From contig NZ_NMUQ01000002.1 in assembly GCF_002233675.1 (NCBI RefSeq), positions 937,360 through 1,001,359 of the forward strand: a stretch of DNA of 64,000 bases, given 5' to 3'. Positions within the stretch are counted from its first letter, which is position 1. Every line of letters starts with the position of its first letter. Positions 16,084 to 24,728 of the stretch are shown here, in pieces. Position numbers and translations under genes: made by a program. Source of the stretch: Paenibacillus herberti (GTDB lineage Bacteria > Bacillota > Bacilli > Paenibacillales > Paenibacillaceae). A model generated the notes under the pieces. The model was given only the letters and a program-made list of their open reading frames with translations. It was not told where the DNA came from and did no database searches.

Positions 16084-17880
16084 ATGAAACAATTGCCTTA
16101 TGAAACGATCATCTGTGTGGATTTACGTCCGTTTAATCCTTCGAAGCTGGATTTCGGTGTTGGAGATTACATGGATAAGTTAGCATTCAAACCTGACATC
16201 TTAGTGTTTCTGAATTTCTTTGTCGACTTTGTTCATCGACATGAAGAGGTTGATGAGACTGCTTTTAGCCGGATGACGATTGGTCAAAGGGGAACTCCAG
16301 CTCCACATGCCTGGACCAAAAGAGATCTGGCCGGATTGATTGCTTGCTTGAAGGATGCCGGTGTACGCTCGTTTCTGGGGCTGTTGTCGAGCACGAGCAG
16401 CGATATATGGAAGGGCGTCAATATCGACTGGGAGTTCAACGAGATTCTGCAAACAAAACGCGGCAACCAGCGTGTTTGGGGAAGTGCGATTAATCCTCTG
16501 AAACGTTTTACAGACGGATCGTATTACGAAGATATTTTTGCAAGAGATTTGCTGAAAGTACTTCAGGATTTCCAATTTGATGGTTATGTGGCCGGGGACG
16601 GCATGCTTGGTCTCAGAGGTCCTCATGAAACGCTGTTGGATACAGACTTTAGTGAAGATATGACCGATCAATTTGCCAGCTTCCATGAAATGAAACTTCC
16701 TGAATTCGAGGATTACGATGCTCGGGCCGATTATATTGTGGAAAATTATTTTGCCGAATGGGTGCAATTTTACGTCCATCGTTGGGGACAGCATGTAGAG
16801 AAATTGACTGGCCTGCTGAAGCCGAATGGCAAGTCTCTTATGGCAATTGATGCTTGGAGCAGAAACCCGGAAGAACTGATCACGGCGTTCGGCATTGATT
16901 ACCGCGTTCTGCATCAAAGGGGATTAGAAGCTGTTTTTGTACAAGCTCGTGAAACGAATAAGTGGCGTAAACATCGTGAAGGCGAGTATGTGAAGGAAGA
17001 AAACTCCGTATACGGCTTCCTGACACATAAAGCTTACGAGCCGGGAATTCGTTATTATTGGGCCGAAGCGACGATTAATTTGCCTGAGTTCTGGAACTCC
17101 GTATTGGATCTTCCCCATGTATTGGAGAGGGAGACATACGGATACCTATGGAGCATGAACTGGCGGAATGGGGAATTCTCCAGGGCAATTGACGGCATTT
17201 GCGTCATTTGGGGCAATGATCTGACCGAGGAGCAGTGGAGATGGCTTGTGCAGCGCTGGTCGATGGCCTATTCCCAAATCGCTGAGTTCCAGTCTCCTGC
17301 TGGGTTGACCTTGCTGTGGAGTGAGCTTGGCATCAAGGAGTTGAACGCGGAAAACAAACGATACGGACAACGTTTTGCCAAGCTATTGAATCTCGGTTTG
17401 TGCATTCAGTCCAGCGTTCATGCGGATGAGCTGCATGGTGAAGGTGAACAGGGCTGGGGGAGTGCTTATCCAGAGCAACACTTGCTGACCTTTGATCAAA
17501 CACTGCTGCAGCGTCTTCCATCCCTTGCCCATCGTGTATTTCTTATCCTCGAGGACTATATCCAATTCAAGGGTGTCCGCTATAGCTGGCAGGAGGGGAT
17601 TGAGCTTATGAAGCATACAAGCGGCATAAGAACCTCCCGCGGACGGGTGCTCGGATTCCAAAATAGGGCAGGGGCATTAGTGCTTAGCCTGGAAAATCAG
17701 GAGAACTTATTTTATGAACAAGTTAAGTTATCGGTGCCGTTCCATATTGATGATGTGAAGGTGCTCCCGCCAAGGGAATGGTTCGCCATTCCGGAATCGA
17801 CGGAAGGCAATGTGACGCAAATATCGGTTGCTCCAGATGCCTCAACTCAAGTTATCGTCCACCGCTCCAAGCTGATCTAA
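16084..17880 (+). CDS. Uncharacterised island protein A (paralogue of 17950-19752)
   Basis: 598 residues, family not recognised, no signal peptide. Seen features: N-terminal strand IICVDLRPF, then KPDILVFLNFFVDF, QTKRGNQRVWG, a glycine-rich GYVAGDGMLGLRGPHETL near residue 170-187, FAEWVQFYVHRWGQH, IDAWSRNPEE and GIDYRVL. The last ~150 residues look beta-rich. The strand/helix rhythm suggests a TIM barrel with a C-terminal beta domain, as in several glycoside hydrolases, but I cannot name a catalytic pair. The start is ATG 16084 behind GAGGAGAGAAACC. Co-directional with the transporter, 33 bases after it, and followed by a tandem paralogue sharing most of these motifs. Confidence 0.85.
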   Translation: MKQLPYETIICVDLRPFNPSKLDFGVGDYMDKLAFKPDILVFLNFFVDFVHRHEEVDETAFSRMTIGQRGTPAPHAWTKRDLAGLIACLKDAGVRSFLGLLSSTSSDIWKGVNIDWEFNEILQTKRGNQRVWGSAINPLKRFTDGSYYEDIFARDLLKVLQDFQFDGYVAGDGMLGLRGPHETLLDTDFSEDMTDQFASFHEMKLPEFEDYDARADYIVENYFAEWVQFYVHRWGQHVEKLTGLLKPNGKSLMAIDAWSRNPEELITAFGIDYRVLHQRGLEAVFVQARETNKWRKHREGEYVKEENSVYGFLTHKAYEPGIRYYWAEATINLPEFWNSVLDLPHVLERETYGYLWSMNWRNGEFSRAIDGICVIWGNDLTEEQWRWLVQRWSMAYSQIAEFQSPAGLTLLWSELGIKELNAENKRYGQRFAKLLNLGLCIQSSVHADELHGEGEQGWGSAYPEQHLLTFDQTLLQRLPSLAHRVFLILEDYIQFKGVRYSWQEGIELMKHTSGIRTSRGRVLGFQNRAGALVLSLENQENLFYEQVKLSVPFHIDDVKVLPPREWFAIPESTEGNVTQISVAPDASTQVIVHRSKLI

Positions 17881-17949
17881 TCAATTCTTGAGAGTAGAAG
17901 GAATGAAGGCTCCGATGAGGCGGCATTCGTTCTTTTCTTCCATAAGGGG

Positions 17950-19752
17950 ATGAATCGTTTGGACTCGTTAGCATTTCCAACTTTAATTTCCATTGATCTT
18001 CGTCCATTCCATCCCGGCGCCCCGGATAGCGGCGTGCAGGCTTATATGAACAAGCTCGGATTTAAGCCCGACACCTTAATTTTCCTGAACTTTTTTGTTG
18101 ATTTTTTGCATACTCACACTGAAATTGACGATACCCCAATCAATAAAATGAATGCCGGCCAGCGTGGGACGCCTACGCCTTTTCCATGGACCCGCAAGGA
18201 TTTGTTTAACCTCGTCAATGCGGTGAAAAATGCAGGCATTCGGCCGCTTCTCGGCATTTTATCGTTCACCAGCAGCGATGTATGGCAAAGTGCCAGAGTT
18301 GATGAAATAGATACCGAGATCTATCAGACCAAACGAGGGAATCAAAAAATGTGGGGAAACTGCATTAATCCGTTGAAACACGGCTCGGATGGATCGTTGT
18401 ATGAGGATCGATTTATTGCTGATTTAATGACGGTCATCGAGGATTACGGCTTCGAGGGCTACGTTGCAGGTGACGGCATGATGGGATTAAGAGGCCCTCG
18501 TGAAACCTTAGAGGATTCCGATTTTAGCTTGGATATGGTGAGGCAGTTCCAACAGTATAGCGAAGTGGTTCTCCCTCATTTGGACGACTACGATGAGCGG
18601 GCAAATTATATAACCGAGCATTATTTTGCCGAATGGGTTCAATTCTATGTCTACCGATGGGGGGAGCATTTCGGCAAGCTTTCCTCCAAGCTGAAGCCCC
18701 TAGGTAAGGCGCTCATCGGCATAGATGCATGGAGCCGGAACCCGGAGGAATCCATTACTGCGTTCGGCATCGACTACCGGGTTTTATATGAGAAGGGTCT
18801 GGAAGGAGTACTCGTCCGTGCGGGCGAGGCCAACAAAATACGTAAACATCGGGAAGGCGATTATGTATGGGAAGAGAATTCAATCTATACGTTTCTATCG
18901 CATAAAGCCTACGAACCCCGGCTCCAATACTATTGGGCAGTTTCAACCGTTAATCAGCCTGAGTTCTGGAATGCCGTATTAGATCTGCCACATGTGATGG
19001 AGAGGGAGGCCTTCGCTTATTTATGGACGATGTACGGAAGTGGAGAGACGGGTCGCTTTGAGCGAGCCATCGATGGTTTAGCGGTCATTTGGGGCAATGA
19101 TATTAGTACCGCTCAGTGGGACTGGTTAACGAGCATATGGAACAGAGCGTTCCACCTTGTGAAACAATTCGAGCGGCCGGTCGGCTTAACCCTCCTATGG
19201 AATGATAAGGGAACTGGGCAGCATACCTCGGAGAACAAGCAATATGGCCACAGCTTTTCAAAGCTGCTTAACGAGGGTATTTGTGTCCATTCCGCAGTTG
19301 AGGAAAGGAATATACGTCCTTTCCTGGGTGCTACCGGATATCTGGTAGCATTAGACCCCGATATTTTGCTGCGAGAGCCACAGTTGGAGGATCGTACTTT
19401 TGTTATTTTGAGCAATCGTATACGGTTTAAGGGAGAGATTTATCCATGGGCGGTTGGCGTTCGCCTGATCAAGGGGCTTTGCGGCGTTCATATTTCCAAG
19501 GGACGAATGGTCGGTTTTGAAGCGAAAGAGGGGACCTTCGTGTTCAGCCTAGAAAATGCAGCGAATCTATACTACGAAACGGCTCAGGTTCATCTTCCAG
19601 TAGATGTGGAAGAGATCTTCACTCTGGAATCCGATCCGCAAACGCAGCTTCGAATTGTAGATAACAGCTCACGGATATTTTCGTTGCCGCCAGATGGCGC
19701 TGTTCAGATCGCTTTTAAAATGAAAGGAGCAACGGGTGATGAATTTAATTGA
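17950..19752 (+). CDS. Uncharacterised island protein B (tandem paralogue of 16084-17880)
   Basis: 600 residues, roughly half identical by eye to the preceding protein over its whole length: ISIDLRPFHP, KPDTLIFLNFFVDF, QTKRGNQKMWG, GYVAGDGMMGLRGPRETL, FAEWVQFYVYRWGEH, IDAWSRNPEE, GIDYRVL. Acidic, aromatic and Gly residues in these blocks are conserved between the copies and are the best candidates for an active site. The start is ATG 17950 behind ATAAGGGG. The 69-base gap before it contains a GAATG/CATTC hairpin followed by T-rich DNA, which may partly attenuate transcription. The 3' end overlaps the dehydrogenase gene by about 15 bases. Function inferred only from context: processing of the imported compound. 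Confidence 0.85.
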   Translation: MNRLDSLAFPTLISIDLRPFHPGAPDSGVQAYMNKLGFKPDTLIFLNFFVDFLHTHTEIDDTPINKMNAGQRGTPTPFPWTRKDLFNLVNAVKNAGIRPLLGILSFTSSDVWQSARVDEIDTEIYQTKRGNQKMWGNCINPLKHGSDGSLYEDRFIADLMTVIEDYGFEGYVAGDGMMGLRGPRETLEDSDFSLDMVRQFQQYSEVVLPHLDDYDERANYITEHYFAEWVQFYVYRWGEHFGKLSSKLKPLGKALIGIDAWSRNPEESITAFGIDYRVLYEKGLEGVLVRAGEANKIRKHREGDYVWEENSIYTFLSHKAYEPRLQYYWAVSTVNQPEFWNAVLDLPHVMEREAFAYLWTMYGSGETGRFERAIDGLAVIWGNDISTAQWDWLTSIWNRAFHLVKQFERPVGLTLLWNDKGTGQHTSENKQYGHSFSKLLNEGICVHSAVEERNIRPFLGATGYLVALDPDILLREPQLEDRTFVILSNRIRFKGEIYPWAVGVRLIKGLCGVHISKGRMVGFEAKEGTFVFSLENAANLYYETAQVHLPVDVEEIFTLESDPQTQLRIVDNSSRIFSLPPDGAVQIAFKMKGATGDEFN

Positions 19753-20608
19753 GAATATTGGTTTTATCGGTACGGGTGTCATGGGTAAAAGCATGGTTAA
19801 AAACTTGATTAAAGCGGGATATAAGCTGCATGTATACAGCCGCACCAAATCCAAGGCGGATGAACTGCTCGAGGCCGGAGCCGTGTGGCATGACACACCG
19901 GCGCAGTTGGCAAGCGAGGTTGACGCCGTCATTACGATGGTAGGCTACCCAGCCGATGTGGAAGAGATTTATTTAGGGGAACATGGAGTTATTGGGAGTG
20001 CCAAAGCGGGCACGTATTTTATCGATATGACCACATCTAGCCCCAGCCTGGCTAAACGATTGGAACAGGAAGCGAAAGTTAAGCAATGCCACTGTCTGGA
20101 TGCCCCGGTATCCGGCGGCGATGTTGGGGCTCGCGAAGCAAAGCTGTCCATTATGGTTGGCGGCGAGCAGGAAGTTTTTGCAGCTGTGATGCCGATTTTC
20201 GAAGCGCTTGGCACGAACATCGTGTATCAAGGAGCGGCGGGAGCGGGACAGCATACGAAGATGTGCAATCAAATCGCGATCGCTTCCAACATGATCGGGG
20301 TTTGTGAAGCACTGATTTATGCGAAGAAGGCCGGACTTGATCCCACGACCGTATTAAAAAGTATCGAATCCGGTGCTGCTGGCAGCTGGTCGCTCAGCAA
20401 TTTAGGACCAAGAATTATCGCGGGTAACTTTGACCCTGGCTTTTTTGTGAAACATTTCATTAAGGATATGGGAATCGCCCTACAGTCTGCTGCCGAAATG
20501 GGAATGGAAACGCATGGTCTGAAGCTGGCTAAATCCCTCTACGACCAACTTGTAGAGCTCGGTGAAGGGGACAGCGGAACGCAGGTATTATACAAAATTT
20601 ACTCTTAA
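19739..20608 (+). CDS. YkwC-type NAD(P)-dependent beta-hydroxyacid dehydrogenase
   Basis: Oxidoreductase of the 3-hydroxyisobutyrate / tartronate-semialdehyde reductase superfamily, about 289 residues. Rossmann motif GFIGTGVMGKSMV near the N-terminus, substrate motif DAPVSGGDVGAREAKLSIMVGG-like segment (key part DAPVSGGDVGA), and catalytic lysine in GAGQHTKMCNQ. Overall it resembles B. subtilis YkwC, whose physiological substrate I do not know. ATG 19736 and ATG 19739 are both possible; AAAGGAGCAACGGGTG precedes them. It overlaps the previous gene, so it is part of the same operon. Candidate reactions are oxidation of a sugar-acid intermediate or reduction of glyoxylate or tartronate semialdehyde; choice between them is not possible from sequence. 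Confidence 0.88.
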   Translation: MNLIENIGFIGTGVMGKSMVKNLIKAGYKLHVYSRTKSKADELLEAGAVWHDTPAQLASEVDAVITMVGYPADVEEIYLGEHGVIGSAKAGTYFIDMTTSSPSLAKRLEQEAKVKQCHCLDAPVSGGDVGAREAKLSIMVGGEQEVFAAVMPIFEALGTNIVYQGAAGAGQHTKMCNQIAIASNMIGVCEALIYAKKAGLDPTTVLKSIESGAAGSWSLSNLGPRIIAGNFDPGFFVKHFIKDMGIALQSAAEMGMETHGLKLAKSLYDQLVELGEGDSGTQVLYKIYS

Positions 20609-20644
20609 TTGCGCATCCAGCTGGGGCAGCTAGGGAGGTTACCA

Positions 20645-21421
20645 ATGAAATATGCACGATTTCGCATAGCGGAAGAGCAGCCCATGAAACTAGGCGTTGT
20701 GGAAGGCGAGTGGCTGTACGAGGTAGAAGGTGACTTGTTCTCAAGCCATAAAAAAATCATTAAAGAGAACAAATATCCGCTAAACAGCGTGAAGCTGGAA
20801 GCACCCTTAATGCCACGACATATCATTGGAGTCGGCAAAAATTATGTTGGACCCGGGGAAGCAAAACCTTCCAAATACCCTGACGTTCCGATCTTTTTCT
20901 TTAAACCTGTTTCAGCTGTAATCGGGCCGGGCGAAGACATCGTCATTCCGGCTGCTCTCCAGGAAGTTAAATTTGAAGCGGAGTTAGCCGTGATCATGGG
21001 GAAAACAGCCAGCAAAATCAAAGAGACCGAGGCCAAGGACTATATTTTTGGCTACACGGTAGCCAACGATGTAACCGCACCGCAGTTATTTCATCCCGAA
21101 GGGCATTGGATGGTCGGCAAGTCGCAAAATACATTTTCGCCGCTTGGTCCCTATATAGAAACGGATCTAGATCTTTCGGCGGTACGTGTTGGGGCTCTCC
21201 ACAACGGGATTGGGAAGCAAAACAGTGGTCTGGATCTCATGATTTTGCCTATCGAATATATGATCTCTTATCTTTCTCATTCCATGACGCTTGAACCGGG
21301 AGATGTTATTTTGTCAGGCTCTCCTGCAGGGGCTGAATTCATGAAAGATGGAGACGAAATTGAATGCTCCGTCACCGGTATCGGCGTTCTACGCAACCGA
21401 GTTGTCCAATCGAAAAATTAA
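20645..21421 (+). CDS. Fumarylacetoacetate hydrolase (FAH) family protein
   Basis: 258 residues, FAH C-terminal fold. Conserved metal-site acids appear in EVKFEAELAVIMG (E-x-E) and GYTVANDVTAPQ (D), followed by LGPYIETDLDL, and the C-terminus has LEPGDVILSGSPAG. Family members cleave C-C bonds of beta-diketo acids, decarboxylate oxaloacetate-like compounds or hydrate dienoates; some sugar-acid pathways use them on 2,4-diketo-3-deoxy acids to give pyruvate plus a small acid. I chose ATG 20645 behind AGGGAGGTTACCA. It lies between the dehydrogenase and malate synthase, which suggests a late cleavage step yielding a C2 or C3 fragment. Confidence 0.88.
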   Translation: MKYARFRIAEEQPMKLGVVEGEWLYEVEGDLFSSHKKIIKENKYPLNSVKLEAPLMPRHIIGVGKNYVGPGEAKPSKYPDVPIFFFKPVSAVIGPGEDIVIPAALQEVKFEAELAVIMGKTASKIKETEAKDYIFGYTVANDVTAPQLFHPEGHWMVGKSQNTFSPLGPYIETDLDLSAVRVGALHNGIGKQNSGLDLMILPIEYMISYLSHSMTLEPGDVILSGSPAGAEFMKDGDEIECSVTGIGVLRNRVVQSKN

Positions 21422-21443
21422 GAGCTGAAAGGTGTGTTAATCG

Positions 21444-23042
21444 ATGAGTTCCGTACAATCCTATCCGGCAGGTGTTGAACTGAGGGGTACTGTTCAAGGG
21501 TATGAAACGATTTTAACAACGGATGCTTTGAATTTTGTTGTAAAGCTTCACCGTACATTCAATCCAAGACGTCTGGAGCTTCTCCAGAAAAGGGTGGAGC
21601 GGCAAGCTGGAATTGATGCGGGAGAACTGCCACATTTTTTGGGCGAAACCGAGCATATACGTAATGGAGACTGGCGAGTTGCTCCGGTGCCGGAGGATCT
21701 GCAGGACCGTAGAGTGGAGATTACAGGACCGGCCGGTGATCGGAAAATGGTCATCAATGCGCTTAATTCAGGCGCTCATGCCTTTATGACGGATTTTGAG
21801 GATGCAAACTCCCCGACATGGGACAATTCCGTTATGGGTCAGGTCAACTTGAGAGATGCTATTGATCGGAACATTTCTTTCGAAGCGCCGAACGGTAAAA
21901 GCTATACGTTAAACGAGCGGGTAGCCGTCCTTATCGCGCGGCCGCGCGGTTGGCATTTGGTAGAGAAACATTTGCTCGTGGATGGAGAGCCAATTTCGGG
22001 CAGTCTGTTTGATTTTGGACTTTATTTTTTCCATAATGCCAAGAAGCTGTTGTCCATGGGAAGCGGACCTTACTTTTACCTGCCGAAGCTGGAAAGTCAT
22101 CTCGAAGCCCGCCTCTGGAATGATGTCTTCGTTCTAGCACAAGATGAACTTGGGGTTCCTCAAGGCTCCATTAAGGCGACCGTTCTTATTGAAACGATTA
22201 TGGCCGCTTTCGAAATGGATGAAATTCTGTATGAACTGCGCGAACATATTTCCGCTCTGAACTGCGGCCGTTGGGATTATATTTTCAGCTATATTAAAAA
22301 GCTTCGCAATCAGCCGCATGTCATTCTCCCGGACCGCAGCGTAGTAACGATGACAGCTCCTTTCATGAAATCCTATTCTATTCTCGCGATCAAAACCTGC
22401 CACCATCGTGGAGCACATTGTATCGGTGGAATGGCCGCTCAAATTCCGGTTAAAGACGATGTTGCTGCGAATGAAGAGGCCATGGGTAAAGTACGGGCTG
22501 ATAAAGAGCGGGAAGCATCCAACGGCCATGATGGCACCTGGGTGGCGCATCCCGGTCTGGTTCCGATTGCGATGGAAGTATTTGACCGCTTAATGCCGTC
22601 CCCGAATCAGATCGATAAACAGATAGATGCTGAAATTACGGCGGAGAATTTACTTGAAGTGCCCCGTGGTGAGATCACTGAAGCCGGGCTTCGCATCAAC
22701 GTCAGCGTTGGGATTCAGTACCTGGAAGCTTGGCTTAGAGGATTCGGAGCGGTGCCAATTAACAACCTGATGGAGGATGCCGCAACGGCCGAAATTTCAA
22801 GAGCGCAGGTATGGCAATGGATTCGTCATCCCAAAGGCATCCTGGACGATGGTCGGAAAATAACGGTCGAGATGTTCGAAGGAATCGTCACAGAAGAACT
22901 CCAGAAATTGAAAGCGTCGATTGGCGAAAATGCTTTCAACAGGGGGAAATTCGAACAGGCTTCCGAACTATTTTCCAAGCTGACCCTTAGTGAATCCTTT
23001 GAAGACTTCCTTACTGTTCCTGGATATTCATTATTAAAATAG
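21444..23042 (+). CDS. aceB: Malate synthase A
   Basis: Condenses glyoxylate with acetyl-CoA to malate. The 532-residue sequence has the family block [32 protein letters not shown], and the CoA/active-site region [19 protein letters not shown]; its length is that of AceB rather than the longer GlcB form. ATG 21444 follows AAGGTGTG. No isocitrate lyase gene is adjacent, so the glyoxylate probably comes from the island's own pathway and not from the glyoxylate bypass. A perfect 9-bp inverted repeat CATTATTAA/TTAATAATG (23029-23051) brackets the stop codon without a T run; it may stabilise the 3' end. Confidence 0.95.
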   Translation: MSSVQSYPAGVELRGTVQGYETILTTDALNFVVKLHRTFNPRRLELLQKRVERQAGIDAGELPHFLGETEHIRNGDWRVAPVPEDLQDRRVEITGPAGDRKMVINALNSGAHAFMTDFEDANSPTWDNSVMGQVNLRDAIDRNISFEAPNGKSYTLNERVAVLIARPRGWHLVEKHLLVDGEPISGSLFDFGLYFFHNAKKLLSMGSGPYFYLPKLESHLEARLWNDVFVLAQDELGVPQGSIKATVLIETIMAAFEMDEILYELREHISALNCGRWDYIFSYIKKLRNQPHVILPDRSVVTMTAPFMKSYSILAIKTCHHRGAHCIGGMAAQIPVKDDVAANEEAMGKVRADKEREASNGHDGTWVAHPGLVPIAMEVFDRLMPSPNQIDKQIDAEITAENLLEVPRGEITEAGLRINVSVGIQYLEAWLRGFGAVPINNLMEDAATAEISRAQVWQWIRHPKGILDDGRKITVEMFEGIVTEELQKLKASIGENAFNRGKFEQASELFSKLTLSESFEDFLTVPGYSLLK

Positions 23043-23053
23043 TTAATAATGCG

Positions 23054-23213
23054 AGTTCAAAAAGGTCGCCATTCAGCACCGAGAAGGTTGTGAGAACGGG
23101 AAGAAGGAGGTTGGCAAACCTACATGAGCACCGGACTTCGAAGGTGAACACAAGATTCGATGTCGAGTTGGCTTCCTGTTTTACTTCGTGATCAATGGGG
23201 GGCTTTTTGAACT
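23054..23213 (+). mobile_element. MITE-like element, 160 bp, with 11-bp perfect terminal inverted repeats
   Basis: AGTTCAAAAAG at 23054-23064 and CTTTTTGAACT at 23203-23213 are exact inverse copies. The interior contains no gene but a small AGGTT/AACCT hairpin. I see no target-site duplication. It sits at the right border of the catabolic island, between aceB and yabP. It could be a non-autonomous transposon or an insertion-sequence remnant. Confidence 0.55.
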
Positions 23214-23287
23214 ACCTCTAATAGGGGAGTTTCATCTGTCGATATAGAGGTTAATGATGCTTACCCCCCACTCCTATAGGTTCTAAA

Positions 23288-23333
23288 CCTCGTCCCCTTC
23301 TAATAAGCATAGGCTTATAAGGAGGGGACGAGG
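23288..23333 (+). promoter_or_regulatory. Near-perfect 21-bp hairpin sequestering the yabP ribosome binding site
   Basis: The left arm 23288-23308 (CCTCGTCCCC...AATAAGC) pairs with 23313-23333 (GCTTAT...GGGGACGAGG) around an ATAG tetraloop, with one G-U and one A-A mismatch in 21 pairs. The right arm contains AAGGAGGGG, the Shine-Dalgarno of yabP (ATG 23335). There is no T run after it, so it is not a terminator. Confidence 0.85.
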
Positions 23334-23334
23334 T

Positions 23335-23619
23335 ATGAGTGAACCTGTAAAAGGGCAGAAGCGGCAGGAAGTCAAAATGCTGAACCGCAAGTTGCTGGAG
23401 ATAACGGGTGTGCTGAATGTTGAAAGCTTTGACAATGAAGAGTTCCTGCTCGAAACCGAGCTTGGGTTCCTGGCGATCCGGGGCCAGAACCTGCATATGA
23501 AACATCTGAGTCTGGAACAAGGTCTTGTGGCAATTGAAGGGCTTGTCCATTCCCTCGCCTATCTGGACGGCTCCCAGGGGGGCAAGTCTAAAGGCCTGTT
23601 CGGGAAGTTATTCAAGTGA
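23335..23619 (+). CDS. yabP: Sporulation protein YabP
   Basis: 94 residues, the YabP/YqfC family needed for spore formation in the mother cell (SigE regulon in B. subtilis). Recognisable family core: NRKLLEITGVLNVESFDNEE, LETELGFLAIRGQNLHMKHL and a short basic tail. ATG 23335 follows AAGGAGGGGACGAGGT, which is buried in a long hairpin. The stop overlaps the yabQ start (GTGA), so yabP and yabQ are translationally coupled, as expected for their joint role. I do not see a clean SigE promoter in the bases immediately upstream. Confidence 0.93.
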   Translation: MSEPVKGQKRQEVKMLNRKLLEITGVLNVESFDNEEFLLETELGFLAIRGQNLHMKHLSLEQGLVAIEGLVHSLAYLDGSQGGKSKGLFGKLFK

Positions 23620-24224
23620 CGCTGGAAACCCAAGGCTGGACGATGGCGATGATGTTGCTGTCGGGTCTGCTGATGGGCACTTCGTTTGATGGCTACCGCG
23701 TTGTATCCCATGAGCTGCGGTTCCCCCGGTGGATCATGCCGGTGTTGGATATCGCGTTCTGGGTGATCACGTCGCTCGCGGTATTCCGGGTGCTGTACGC
23801 CAGCAATGAGGGCGAGGTACGGGCGTTTGTTTTCCTGGGGCTGCTGATCGGCATATGCCTGTATTATTTGCTGTTCAGCCGTGCCGTCATTAAGCTCAGC
23901 AAGTGGTTGATTGTTGCCATGCGGGCGATCGTTCATTTCCTTGTTCGCTTGACGGACATACTTCTTATTCGTCCTGTGATAGGAATCTACCGTGTGATTC
24001 GCGTTTTGACAGGGTTTGCCGTGGTGTTTTCTATTTTCCTATTTCGGATTGTGCTACAATTAATTCGTCCATTAGGAATTTTATTTCTCTGGATATTGGG
24101 CCCGCTGCTGCGTCCATTGGACAGGCAGCTGGGACAGCTTCTCGTTCGCTGGAAGGTGCAGGAGAAAGCGGCGAGAGTGTCGAATGGGTTTATCCAGGCT
24201 TGGAAGCGGATTTGCCGCAAGTGA
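23616..24224 (+). CDS. yabQ: Spore cortex biosynthesis protein YabQ
   Basis: Mother-cell membrane protein required for cortex formation in B. subtilis. The 202-residue protein has about four to five transmembrane helices (MAMMLLSGLLMGTSFDGYRV, IMPVLDIAFWVITSLAVF, VFLGLLIGICLYYLLFS and a later pair) followed by a basic cytoplasmic tail. The start is GTG 23616, overlapping the yabP stop. It is followed by divIC in the conserved order. Sequence divergence is typical for the family; synteny makes the assignment firm. Confidence 0.92.
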   Translation: MTLETQGWTMAMMLLSGLLMGTSFDGYRVVSHELRFPRWIMPVLDIAFWVITSLAVFRVLYASNEGEVRAFVFLGLLIGICLYYLLFSRAVIKLSKWLIVAMRAIVHFLVRLTDILLIRPVIGIYRVIRVLTGFAVVFSIFLFRIVLQLIRPLGILFLWILGPLLRPLDRQLGQLLVRWKVQEKAARVSNGFIQAWKRICRK

Positions 24225-24281
24225 TTGGATTCGCTCCGGTCCTTCAAGCCATACCTTGGAAGTGACGGGAGGATTCACGTG

Positions 24282-24575
24282 ATGATAAGTCCGAACACGA
24301 CGGGCGCGCGCAGAAGATTTAAGCTGTGGCTATTGGCGATGACGGTTATTTTAGCGTGGGCAGGGTATACCCTGTTCTCTCAGATGCAGCGCCAAACGGA
24401 GACCGAAGGGCGACTGACGGTGGCCAAGGATCGGCTGGAACAGATGCAAAAGCAGGGTGAAGAGCTGCAGGCTAAGGTTAAGCAGCTCAATGATCCGGAA
24501 TATATTTCGCAGCTCGCGACGAAGCAGCAGGGGCTGGTTAAGCCCGGCGAAGAGCTAATTACTCCATCGGAATAA
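24282..24575 (+). CDS. divIC: Septum formation initiator DivIC
   Basis: Bitopic cell-division protein that forms a complex with FtsL and DivIB at the septum. 97 residues: a short basic cytoplasmic part, a transmembrane helix at about residues 15-33 (WLLAMTVILAWAGYTLF), then a coiled coil (KDRLEQMQKQGEELQAKVKQ) and the conserved NDPEYISQLATKQQGLVKPGE-like end. I chose ATG 24282, 8 bases from GGGAGG; GTG 24279 just upstream is an alternative. Position between yabQ and yabR matches B. subtilis. Confidence 0.93.
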   Translation: MISPNTTGARRRFKLWLLAMTVILAWAGYTLFSQMQRQTETEGRLTVAKDRLEQMQKQGEELQAKVKQLNDPEYISQLATKQQGLVKPGEELITPSE

Positions 24576-24608
24576 GGGCGGAGCCAGGATTGACCAGGCA
24601 TCCGTCTG

Positions 24609-24638
24609 TTGACCTTGCTTTTGGCCTTACGGTATAAT
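24609..24638 (+). promoter_or_regulatory. SigA promoter of yabR
   Basis: TTGACC (24609-24614), 18 bases, TATAAT (24633-24638). The leader to the yabR start is about 85 bases. Confidence 0.8.
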
Positions 24639-24728
24639 TGAGATTAAGCATGCCATCCATGCCAGTATTGGCATAGTGACGGCATTTAACTTGCTTCGCA
24701 CAACTTTTAGGGAGGAACATTTTATTTT

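Noticed and set aside
23043..23334. T-box or known riboswitch upstream of yabP
   Set aside because: No T-box sequence or aptamer pattern; the region is explained by the inverted-repeat element and the hairpin over the ribosome site.
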